The translations under genes and the position numbers were made by a program. This document shows, in pieces, positions 36,324 through 43,218 of a stretch of 64,000 nt of DNA. This DNA is from Pseudomonas farris (GTDB lineage: Bacteria > Pseudomonadota > Gammaproteobacteria > Pseudomonadales > Pseudomonadaceae). The notes under the pieces were generated by a model that saw only the letters and a list, made by a program, of their open reading frames with translations, had not been told where the DNA came from and ran no database searches. Numbering within the stretch: position 1 is the first letter of the stretch; every line of letters begins with the position of its first letter. The stretch lies in contig NZ_JAHSTV010000001.1 of the NCBI RefSeq assembly GCF_019145235.1, positions 496,001 to 560,000 of the forward strand, in the 5' to 3' direction.

Positions 36324-36716
36324 ATGTCCCCCACCCGCCTGTTGATCCCCCTCGCCCTCGCCCTGCTGAGCGCTTGCGCCACGCAATCGAAACAGAACGT
36401 GACCGTGGAAAAACAAAGCGAATGCCCGGTGCAACTGAACAACGGGCAGAACCTGATCCTGACCCTGCCCAGCAACCCGACCACGGGTTACCGCTGGACG
36501 ATTCAGGATTCGGCCGGTGGCGTGTTGCGCGGGCTCAGCCCCGAGGTTTACAGCAACCCGGAAGACGCCGGTGTCGTCGGCAGTGCCGGCCTTTCGACCT
36601 GGCGCTTCCAAGCCTTTGCCACCGGTACTGGCCGCTTGCGGCTGACTTATTCACAGCCGTGGGCACCGGAAGTACCGGCGGTAAAAACCTTCGACTGCGC
36701 CATCGCGGTTAACTGA
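36324..36716 (+). CDS. chagasin-family peptidase inhibitor I42, lipoprotein
   Basis: A 130-residue lipoprotein with lipobox LLSAC (Cys18) and an all-beta inhibitor domain. The family loop NPTTGYRW (51-58) that enters the active site of papain-like cysteine peptidases is intact, and PEVPAVKTFDCAI matches the C-terminal strand. The P. aeruginosa homologue (PA0778, icp) inhibits cysteine peptidases. The ATG at 36324 begins the lipoprotein signal; earlier in-frame codons add a non-hydrophobic leader. It lies two bases before the YhhN-family gene, suggesting one operon. It is probably anchored in the outer membrane facing the periplasm. Confidence 0.86.
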   Translation: MSPTRLLIPLALALLSACATQSKQNVTVEKQSECPVQLNNGQNLILTLPSNPTTGYRWTIQDSAGGVLRGLSPEVYSNPEDAGVVGSAGLSTWRFQAFATGTGRLRLTYSQPWAPEVPAVKTFDCAIAVN

Positions 36717-36718
36717 TC

Positions 36719-37360
36719 GTGGGTTGGCTGATTCTGGCGCTGATGGGCGCGATGACCTTTCTGTATGGCCTGAGCGTGCATGCCGCGTTGCTATGCTTGC
36801 TGGTCAAACCGTTGCCAGTGTTGGCCCTGCTCGGCTGGTTGCACGATGCACCGCCCAGTGACTATCGGCGCTGGATCAGCCTGGGTTTGATTTTCTCCCT
36901 GATCGGCGACGTGTTGCTGGCATGGCCGGGGGATTTGTTCGTGTTTGGCCTTGGGGCGTTTTTGGTCGCGCATTTGGCGTATCTGAAGGCTTATTTGAGC
37001 GATTGTCGGCGTCTGGCGCTGTTGCCGTTGATCATCGCGTTGAGCGTGGGTGCGGGGCTGCTGGGGGTTCTGATTTCCAATGGCTTGGGGCCGCTGCTGA
37101 TCCCGGTGATCGTCTACGGGCTGGCCATCAGCGCCATGCTCTGGCGCGCCCTGGCCCGACTCGGCACCGACGTGCCCAAACGCTCGGCGCTGCTGGCGGC
37201 GGCGGGCGCGGTGGCGTTTGTGTTTTCTGACAGCGTGATTGGCATTAACCGATTTGTGATGCCATTCCATGCCGCGCCTTACGTGATCATTCTTAGCTAC
37301 TGGCTGGGGCAGTGGGGGATTGCGGCGTCGGCGTTTTCGAAAAAAATGCCACCCGATTAA
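36719..37360 (+). CDS. YhhN-family membrane protein (lysoplasmalogenase-like)
   Basis: A 213-residue inner-membrane protein with about eight hydrophobic segments and the family pattern LVKPLPVLALLGW, SLIGDVLLAWPGDLFVFGLGAFLVAHLAY and FVFSDSVIGINRF. Animal members (TMEM86) hydrolyse lysoplasmalogen; the bacterial role is not settled. The start is GTG, two bases after the inhibitor gene stop. Its place next to icp and the Lon paralogue is the same as in P. aeruginosa. Confidence 0.86.
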   Translation: MGWLILALMGAMTFLYGLSVHAALLCLLVKPLPVLALLGWLHDAPPSDYRRWISLGLIFSLIGDVLLAWPGDLFVFGLGAFLVAHLAYLKAYLSDCRRLALLPLIIALSVGAGLLGVLISNGLGPLLIPVIVYGLAISAMLWRALARLGTDVPKRSALLAAAGAVAFVFSDSVIGINRFVMPFHAAPYVIILSYWLGQWGIAASAFSKKMPPD

Positions 37361-37435
37361 ACCCGATTCTGAAAATTTCGCATCCGCAGCAACATAACCA
37401 ATACATCCTACATAGCGAAAGGTCATATAAAACTA

Positions 37436-37445
37436 TCAGATCTGA
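37436..37445. promoter_or_regulatory. palindrome in the control region of the AT-rich orphan gene
   Basis: TCAGATCTGA is a perfect 10-bp palindrome (16 bp with one mismatch pair), 78 bases before the orphan gene start, next to TATAAAAC and TTATTATTTATG. A regulator site is possible, but no family is recognised. Confidence 0.3.
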
Positions 37446-37523
37446 CAGTACCCCCCCTTCACTCGCAAACTTATTATTTATGTGGCCTTACACAACCACA
37501 CATCTAACGCAAGGAAGGACATT

Positions 37524-37994
37524 ATGAGTTTTTTTACAAGCAAAAAACGGGGCGCTGCTGATCCGATTATCACTGTCAGTGCTGAAACACTGGCCACTGT
37601 TTCCAAACGTGTGAAACTTGAAAGCCAAATCATTGAGTTCGAAGCCGACCCTAACAGTAGTTCGATCGTATTTGCCACTCGTGCAAACACACAAGACTAC
37701 TCGCGCACAAATAAAAAGGGCTTGGTACTGAAATTCGATAAAAACATTCAATCCGGCACTTACAACAATCAAGAAATCGTTGCGTACTATTTTGAAACAG
37801 CCAGTCGCCCAGGCCGTAGTGAATATATAGAATTTCATGCGACAACTGGATCTTACACCGTAGAAGCAATCGAAAACAGTGATACAAAACTGCATTATCA
37901 AATCGGCTTTGAATTTAAAGGCCTAAACGAAAGTAACGAAGAACTCCAGATCAAGGGTCAATCTACCTATATCGTGTTAATGAAAGCACTGTAA
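37524..37994 (+). CDS. hypothetical protein, AT-rich orphan
   Basis: A 156-residue soluble-looking protein I do not recognise. It has no signal peptide or membrane segment and looks rich in beta strands (SIVFATRANTQDYS, KGLVLKFDKNI, EIVAYYFETAS, YIEFHATTGSYTVEAI, LHYQIGFEFKGL, STYIVLMKAL). A very good ribosome-binding site, AAGGAAGGA, lies just before the ATG. Base composition is clearly AT-richer than the neighbouring YhhN and cmoA genes, and codons such as AAA, AAT and ATA are frequent, suggesting recent acquisition or a single-gene cargo. No terminator hairpin is obvious after it. Confidence 0.75.
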   Translation: MSFFTSKKRGAADPIITVSAETLATVSKRVKLESQIIEFEADPNSSSIVFATRANTQDYSRTNKKGLVLKFDKNIQSGTYNNQEIVAYYFETASRPGRSEYIEFHATTGSYTVEAIENSDTKLHYQIGFEFKGLNESNEELQIKGQSTYIVLMKAL

Positions 37995-38205
37995 TCACAC
38001 TCTAAACCATGAATGGCGAAGTCTCGGCTACCGGGCTTAGCCATTCAATCATTCATCATTTAGTGTCTTCTCTACATCTGCTCCCTTACCTTCGCTGCTC
38101 AGAAGCCTTGCTGGACTTTCCCCACGCTTTATCAGACAACCCGCGCATCCCCCCGTCAATTTGGCTAAAATGCCGGCCTTTTCCACCTATGCCGCTGGAA
38201 CCGCC

Positions 38206-38949
38206 GTGAGCAAAGAATCCGATCGCCTTTTCGCCCAGCCTTTGACCCAGGTGCCTGACTTCGCCTTTAACGAGGACGTGGTTCGGGTGTTCCCGGACAT
38301 GATCAAGCGCTCGGTGCCGGGTTATCCGACCATCGTGGAAAACCTCGGCGTGCTCGCCGCGCAGTTCGCCCAGCCCAACAGCGTTCTCTACGACCTCGGT
38401 TCGTCCCTGGGCGCCGTGACTCAAGCGTTGCGCCGTCACGTGCGCACCGACGGCTGCCGCGTCATCGCTGTGGATAACTCCGCAGCCATGGTCGAGCGTT
38501 GCCGCGAATACCTCAACGGCCAGGACTCAATGTTCCAGGAGTTGCTGCCGGTGGAAGTGATCGAGGGCGACATCCTTGCCCTGGAATTCCAGCCGGCCTC
38601 GGTGGTTGCGCTGAACTTCACCCTGCAATTCATTGCCCCGGACCAGCGCACCGCGCTGCTCTCACGCATCCGCCAATCGTTGTTGCCCGGTGGCGCGCTG
38701 ATCCTCTCGGAGAAGCTGCGCTTCAACGACCCCGAAGAACACGCGCTGCTCACCGACCTGCACGTGGCCTTCAAACGCGCCAACGGCTACAGCGAACTGG
38801 AAATCGCCCAGAAGCGCAGCGCCATCGAAAATGTCATGAAGCCCGACAGCCTCGAAGAACACCGCGAGCGCCTGCTGGCCGCCGGGTTCTCGAAAGTCGT
38901 GCCGTGGTTCCAGTGTCTTAACTTTGCCTCGTTGATTGCCTTGCCATGA
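38206..38949 (+). CDS. cmoA: carboxy-S-adenosyl-L-methionine synthase CmoA
   Basis: A 247-residue enzyme that converts S-adenosylmethionine and prephenate to carboxy-S-adenosylmethionine for tRNA wobble uridine modification. Conserved parts are [28 protein letters not shown], the SAM-binding [22 protein letters not shown], and [18 protein letters not shown]. The start is taken at GTG 38206, which matches family length; a longer reading from TTG 38161 would add 15 residues. The ATG of cmoB overlaps its stop (ATGA), so CmoA and its user CmoB are made together. Confidence 0.93.
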   Translation: MSKESDRLFAQPLTQVPDFAFNEDVVRVFPDMIKRSVPGYPTIVENLGVLAAQFAQPNSVLYDLGSSLGAVTQALRRHVRTDGCRVIAVDNSAAMVERCREYLNGQDSMFQELLPVEVIEGDILALEFQPASVVALNFTLQFIAPDQRTALLSRIRQSLLPGGALILSEKLRFNDPEEHALLTDLHVAFKRANGYSELEIAQKRSAIENVMKPDSLEEHRERLLAAGFSKVVPWFQCLNFASLIALP

Positions 38950-39902
38950 TTGATCTGTCTCCCCTCGCCCGCCGTCTGGCTGGCACCCCGCTGGCCGAAT
39001 GGGCCAACACCCTGCAGCGTCAACTCGACAAGAAAATGGAAAAAGGTCACGGCGACCTGGAACGCTGGCAGAGTGCGCTGGACGCGCTACCGAAGATTCA
39101 GCCAAGCGAAGTCGATTTGTTGAATGGCTTGAAACTGGACACCGATTGCGACTTTGAGACCCGCGCGCAAATGCGCAGCGCGCTGATGGGGTTGTCGCCA
39201 TGGCGCAAAGGCCCGTTCGACCTGTTCGGCGTGCATGTCGACACTGAATGGCGTTCGGACTGGAAGTGGTCCCGGGTGGCTCCGCACCTGGACCTGAAAG
39301 GCAAACGCATCCTCGATGTCGGCTGCGGCAACGGTTATTACATGTGGCGCATGCTCGGCGCGGGTGCCGACAGCGTGATCGGCATCGACCCCAACTGGCT
39401 GTTCTTCTGCCAGTTCCAGGCCGTGCAGCGTTACCTGTCCGAGCCCAATGCCTGGCACTTGCCGTTTCCCTTTGAGGATCTCCCTCCCAATCTGGAAGGC
39501 TTCGACACGGTGTTTTCCATGGGTGTGTTCTATCACCGCCGTTCGCCGATCGAGCATTTGCTGGCGCTGAAGGATTGCCTGGTCAAGGGCGGAGAACTGG
39601 TGCTGGAGACGCTGGTGATCGAAGGCGATCAACAGCAGGTGTTGGTGCCGGAAGACCGCTACGCGCAGATGCGTAACGTGTGGTTTTTGCCGTCGGTGCC
39701 GGCGCTGGAACTGTGGCTGCGCCGCGCCGGTTTCAGCGATGTGCGTTGCGTGGATGTGAGCGTGACCACGGTCGAGGAACAACGCGGGACGGAGTGGATG
39801 AAGTATCAATCGTTGAGCGACTTCCTTGACCCGGAAGATCACAGCAAGACAATTGAAGGGCTGCCGGCGCCGATGCGCGCCGTCATCGTCGCCCGCAAGT
39901 AA
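38946..39902 (+). CDS. cmoB: tRNA U34 carboxymethyltransferase CmoB
   Basis: A 318-residue enzyme that transfers the carboxymethyl group from carboxy-SAM to 5-hydroxyuridine at tRNA position 34, giving 5-oxyacetyluridine and widening codon reading. Motifs include [20 protein letters not shown], the cofactor-binding [35 protein letters not shown] and the C-terminal [17 protein letters not shown]. It is coupled to cmoA by an ATGA overlap. Length and order are standard. Confidence 0.95.
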   Translation: MIDLSPLARRLAGTPLAEWANTLQRQLDKKMEKGHGDLERWQSALDALPKIQPSEVDLLNGLKLDTDCDFETRAQMRSALMGLSPWRKGPFDLFGVHVDTEWRSDWKWSRVAPHLDLKGKRILDVGCGNGYYMWRMLGAGADSVIGIDPNWLFFCQFQAVQRYLSEPNAWHLPFPFEDLPPNLEGFDTVFSMGVFYHRRSPIEHLLALKDCLVKGGELVLETLVIEGDQQQVLVPEDRYAQMRNVWFLPSVPALELWLRRAGFSDVRCVDVSVTTVEEQRGTEWMKYQSLSDFLDPEDHSKTIEGLPAPMRAVIVARK

Positions 39903-39934
39903 AACACCGATCTCCCTCCCCAAGGAGATCAAAA

Positions 39935-40024
39935 TGTGGGAGCGGGCTTGCTCGCGAATACGGACTAACATTCAACAGAGATGTTGACTGATCCACCGCT
40001 TTCGCGAGCAAGCCCGCTCCCACA
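39935..40024. repeat. REP-type inverted repeat pair, family B
   Basis: Complete pair between the convergent cmoB and tadA genes, with linker ATTCAACAGAGATGTTGACT. Confidence 0.85.
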
Positions 40025-40037
40025 TTTGATGTGTGTT

Positions 40038-40535
40038 TTAGTCTGCTGGCTTGGTTCTACGGGCCTTGAAAAACTCAGTCAACACCGCGCTGCATTCTTC
40101 CGCCAATACCCCACCCTCATACAACACCCGATGATTCAAAAAGCCCTGGGTAAAGAACTGCCCCTGGCTTTGCACAATCCCGGCCTTGGGCTCCAGCGCG
40201 CCATACACCACCCGCGCAATCCGCGAGTGCACGATCAGCCCGGCGCACATGCTGCACGGCTCCAGGGTCACGTAGAGCGTACTGCCCGGCAGGCGATAGT
40301 TGCTGGCAGCCTGGGCCGCAGCGCGAATCGCGACCATCTCGGCATGGGCGCTGGGGTCGTTGCCGCTGATTGGGCAGTTGAAACCGCGCCCGATGATTTC
40401 ACCGTCCTGCACCAGCACCGCACCCACCGGCACTTCGCCAAGGGCCGCGCCTTGAGCGGCCAGGGCCAGGGCTTCGCGCATGAAATCACGATCACGGCTG
40501 CGGTCGATAATCGCTGCGGGGCGAATCTGACGCAT
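40038..40535 (-). CDS. tadA: tRNA-specific adenosine deaminase TadA
   Basis: A 165-residue zinc deaminase that converts A34 to inosine in tRNA-Arg(ACG). The zinc and catalytic residues are visible: His64-Ala-Glu66 and Pro-Cys94-x-x-Cys97. The ATG at 40535 overlaps the stop of the upstream multicopper oxidase gene (TGATG), so the two are translationally coupled; a GTG one codon earlier is also in frame. The same pairing of an oxidase gene with tadA, next to guaA, occurs in P. aeruginosa; here guaA lies 16 kb away. Confidence 0.94.
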   Translation of the reverse strand: MRQIRPAAIIDRSRDRDFMREALALAAQGAALGEVPVGAVLVQDGEIIGRGFNCPISGNDPSAHAEMVAIRAAAQAASNYRLPGSTLYVTLEPCSMCAGLIVHSRIARVVYGALEPKAGIVQSQGQFFTQGFLNHRVLYEGGVLAEECSAVLTEFFKARRTKPAD

Positions 40536-41911
40536 CACGCCACCTCGATGGCGGCCATCAGGCCGGTTTCCATGTGATCGATCACATGGCAGTGGAACAT
40601 CCAGACCCCAGGGTTATCCGCCACCAGCGCCACTTGCGCACGCTCGTTCTTGCCCAACAGGTACGTGTCGGTGAAGTACGGGATGACCTTGTGCCGGTTC
40701 GAGGCAATGACCTTGAAGCTCATGCCATGCAAATGGATCGGATGTTGATACTGGGTCATGTTCTTCAATTCGAAAATATAGCTTTTGCCCTTTTCGAGCT
40801 TGGCAATCGGTCGATCGGCGCAGGTCTTGTCGGTGATGTCCCAGGCCTTGCCGTTGATCTGCCAGAGGCTTGGCGGCTTGCCGTTTTCGACATTGACCGA
40901 CACCGAGCCCACCCATTCAAAATTGAAGTTGAGTTTCTCGGCATTGGCCAGGTCCGGCTCGGCCACCGGGTTGGCGGGCAGTGCCGGTGGCCACTCAGTT
41001 GGCGCATCGGTATTGGCCACTGAGCGAAAGGTGCCCAGGCGTACCGGGCCGTTGCGCAGGGACAGTTCTTCACCAGCCGGCGGTGCCTTGATCGCCAGGC
41101 AAATGCGCATGCCAGGACCCAGCCAGTATTCCTTGCCCAATGGGCGCGGTTCAATCGGATTGCCGTCCAACGCGTAGATCTGCGCTTCGACGCCAGGAAT
41201 GTTCAGGCGGTACGTCAGCGTGTTGTCGAGGTTGAGCAGGCGTACACGAGTGATCTGCCCGGCGGGCAAGTCGATCACCGCTTGTGAGACGCCGTTGATG
41301 GTCGACAAGCCCCCCGCCGTGCCGCCACGGGCCGCTTCACGAGGAATGCTGAACGCTACAAAAGCACCCTCTTCATCGACGTGCCAGCTCTTGAGGCTCA
41401 AGGTCTTTTCGTATTTGAAACCGGTGGGCTCGCGCTCTTCGATGATCAATGGGCCGACCAATCCGCGACCGAGCTCTTCGCTGCTGTTCACGTGCGGGTG
41501 ATACCAGTAGCTGCCGGCGTCGGGTACGCGGAATTTATAGTCGAAGTACTCGCCCGGCAGCACCGGCAACTGCGACACGTACGGCACGCCATCCATTTCC
41601 AGCGGCAGGCGGATGCCGTGCCAGTGAATGGTGGTCGCCACCGGCAGATGGTTGATGAAGCGCACCCGCAGCCATTCGCCCTGACGCACGCGCAACTCAG
41701 TGCCCGGCGCCGATGGGCCGAACGCCCAAGCCTGGGTTGTGTGCCCGGCCACCAGTTCGATGTCCAGCGGTGCGGCGATCAGCTCATAGTCGTGGCCGGC
41801 GTCAGCGTCGGCCATTTTGCCCAGCCAGTAACGCGACACGCCACCGGCCCCCACGCCAACCACCACAAGACCGGCCAGACCACCGAGTATTTGTCGACGG
41901 GTAAAGGACAT
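40535..41911 (-). CDS. multicopper oxidase family protein, Tat-exported
   Basis: A 458-residue periplasmic oxidase. The N-terminus has a twin-arginine signal (TRRQILGGLAGLVVVGVG). All four copper-binding histidine motifs are present: HWHG, WYHPH, HPIHLHGMSF and HCHVIDHMETGLM, the last containing the type 1 copper ligands Cys, His and Met. Three cupredoxin domains fit the length. Enzymes of this family oxidise phenols or metal ions with oxygen as acceptor; the substrate is not known. The stop overlaps the tadA start. The gene stands at the edge of a variable region. Confidence 0.9.
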   Translation of the reverse strand: MSFTRRQILGGLAGLVVVGVGAGGVSRYWLGKMADADAGHDYELIAAPLDIELVAGHTTQAWAFGPSAPGTELRVRQGEWLRVRFINHLPVATTIHWHGIRLPLEMDGVPYVSQLPVLPGEYFDYKFRVPDAGSYWYHPHVNSSEELGRGLVGPLIIEEREPTGFKYEKTLSLKSWHVDEEGAFVAFSIPREAARGGTAGGLSTINGVSQAVIDLPAGQITRVRLLNLDNTLTYRLNIPGVEAQIYALDGNPIEPRPLGKEYWLGPGMRICLAIKAPPAGEELSLRNGPVRLGTFRSVANTDAPTEWPPALPANPVAEPDLANAEKLNFNFEWVGSVSVNVENGKPPSLWQINGKAWDITDKTCADRPIAKLEKGKSYIFELKNMTQYQHPIHLHGMSFKVIASNRHKVIPYFTDTYLLGKNERAQVALVADNPGVWMFHCHVIDHMETGLMAAIEVA

Positions 41912-42075
41912 GAACTCAACTACCTCACGTATCAGCCACAGGCGCGGAGGCCTGCAAAAGGCGAATACGATACACCTGCGGATGAGAAACAGTAAGGGCA
42001 GCGCGGCGGATGGTCACAGGCACGGCTGGCAATGCACCTGTGTTCAACCTCAGCTAATTGATTGAAATGAAACCC

Positions 42076-42118
42076 TGTGGCGAGGGGGCTTGCCCCCGTT
42101 CGGCTGCGCAACAGTCGT
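42076..42118. repeat. single family A repeat arm
   Basis: TGTGGCGAGGGGGCTTGCCC followed by CGTTCGGCTGCGCAACAGTCG, without its inverted partner nearby. A worn right arm (GCAAGCCCCTCACCACA) appears about 800 bases away near 42902. The 465-base gap between the oxidase gene and the small gene at 42377 also holds a hairpin; I see no other gene in it. Confidence 0.7.
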
Positions 42119-42312
42119 AAAACGATAGTCTTTAGTGGTCACTGCAAATGCAGTGGCAGGGTGTAGGAGCCCTCTCTCATGGTGCAACAGCTTTGTCGTT
42201 TGATTGCGGCGCTTAATTCGTGTCCGTAAGATCGTTCGCGGCGGCTGTGCGCGGGACACGCTTCGGCGTGGCCGAGGTTCATGAGTGCTCGGTACTCCTA
42301 CTCCTGCGCATG

Positions 42313-42349
42313 GCTGCCACCCAAACCTGTAGGAGGGTGCGTTGGCAGC
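42313..42349 (+). other. leader hairpin ahead of the small DUF6124-like gene
   Basis: GCTGCCA (42313) pairs with TGGCAGC (42343), with CACCC/GGGTG available as an inner or alternative stem. It ends 27 bases before the ATG at 42377. The same stretch is open in frame with the gene and would read as a short peptide with YSYS repeats. Confidence 0.35.
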
Positions 42350-42376
42350 TCATATTCATACTCATGGAAATTACAA

Positions 42377-42703
42377 ATGACGACGCTAACGCCAGACCCA
42401 CCCTACGAAGAACCAATTCCCCACCCCGACAACCGCTTCATGGCCCTCACCGGCAACTGTAACGACATGCCCACCCTGTTCGTCGATACCCACGCGCCGA
42501 TCGATGTTTTGTATGACGCTGCCAGCTATCGAATTCGTGCAGTCACCCAAGTGCTCGAAAACATTTCGATGCGCGGTTCGGTCGAGTGCGAATCCTTCAT
42601 TCTCAGTGACTTCGCTTTGCTCTGCACCATTCCATTGCGCGATGGGTGTGATGTGCTGGATGTGATTGGGCGGCGGTTGCGGGCTCGGTCAGCAGCGGAT
42701 TAG
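42377..42703 (+). CDS. small protein, DUF6124/DUF3077-like
   Basis: A 108-residue protein resembling small Pseudomonas-specific proteins of the DUF3077/DUF6124 kind: an N-terminal proline-rich part (MTTLTPDPPYEEPIPHPD), a central FVDTHAPIDVLYDAASYRIRAVTQVLENIS, and a C-terminal helical part (FALLCTIPLRDGCDVLDVIGRRL). Function of these families is unknown. The ATG at 42377 has only a weak upstream GGA; in-frame codons continue upstream to 42281, through a leader with a hairpin. The assignment by eye is moderate. Confidence 0.65.
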   Translation: MTTLTPDPPYEEPIPHPDNRFMALTGNCNDMPTLFVDTHAPIDVLYDAASYRIRAVTQVLENISMRGSVECESFILSDFALLCTIPLRDGCDVLDVIGRRLRARSAAD

Positions 42704-42778
42704 TTTCAGAGATTTCGGGCTTCTGATCCGGCGTCTTCGCAGGCAAGCCTTAATGCCATCCAGTTAAGCCGCGGAACC

Positions 42779-42869
42779 TGTGGGAGCGGGCTTGCTCGCG
42801 AAAGCGTTGTATCAGGCAACATCAATGTTGACTGTGCCGCCGTCTTCGCGGGCAAGCCACGCTCCCACA
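42779..42869. repeat. REP-type inverted repeat pair, family B
   Basis: Pair with a divergent right arm (TTCGCGGGCAAGCCACGCTC), between the small gene at 42377 and the EIIB-like gene. Confidence 0.8.
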
Positions 42870-42925
42870 GGTTCTGCGTCTTAACTTACCGGCATTAGGG
42901 CAAGCCCCTCACCACAAAGCTCCGG

Positions 42926-43216
42926 TTATGGCTGAAGCCCGGTGATCAGATGAACCACTCCATCCTCCAGCATCATCACTCCCGGCACCCCTGCCACCGT
43001 CAACGCCTGTCGATCCATTCGCGTCATATCCCGCAATTCCACCCGCACCCGGGTCAGCGCCACCGGCTGTTGCGACTTGAGGTTATCCACACCGCCCAGC
43101 GCGGCCACGACATTCGCGGCCAAACCGAAAACAGGCTGAGCCTCCAGTTTCGGCTCATCCACCACCAAATCCGGCGTCAACGCTTTCCAGAACGCTCGCT
43201 GCATTTTCTCGAACAT
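42926..43216 (-). CDS. EIIB-like PTS protein lacking the phosphorylated cysteine
   Basis: A 96-residue protein with a recognisable glucose-family EIIB domain: NVVAALGGVDNLKSQ, then VALTRVRVELRD and GVPGVMMLEDGVVHLITG. In active EIIB domains, including the one in TreP of this locus (Cys28 in HCVTRLR), the phosphorylated cysteine precedes the TR pair; here that position is Ala53 (VALTRVR). It cannot carry phosphate in the usual way. It is last in the leftward trehalose operon, two bases after the stop of the EIIA-HPr-EI gene. A regulatory or structural role is possible; decay after duplication is the other option. The frame is intact, which argues against simple decay. Confidence 0.8.
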   Translation of the reverse strand: MFEKMQRAFWKALTPDLVVDEPKLEAQPVFGLAANVVAALGGVDNLKSQQPVALTRVRVELRDMTRMDRQALTVAGVPGVMMLEDGVVHLITGLQP

Positions 43217-43218
43217 GC

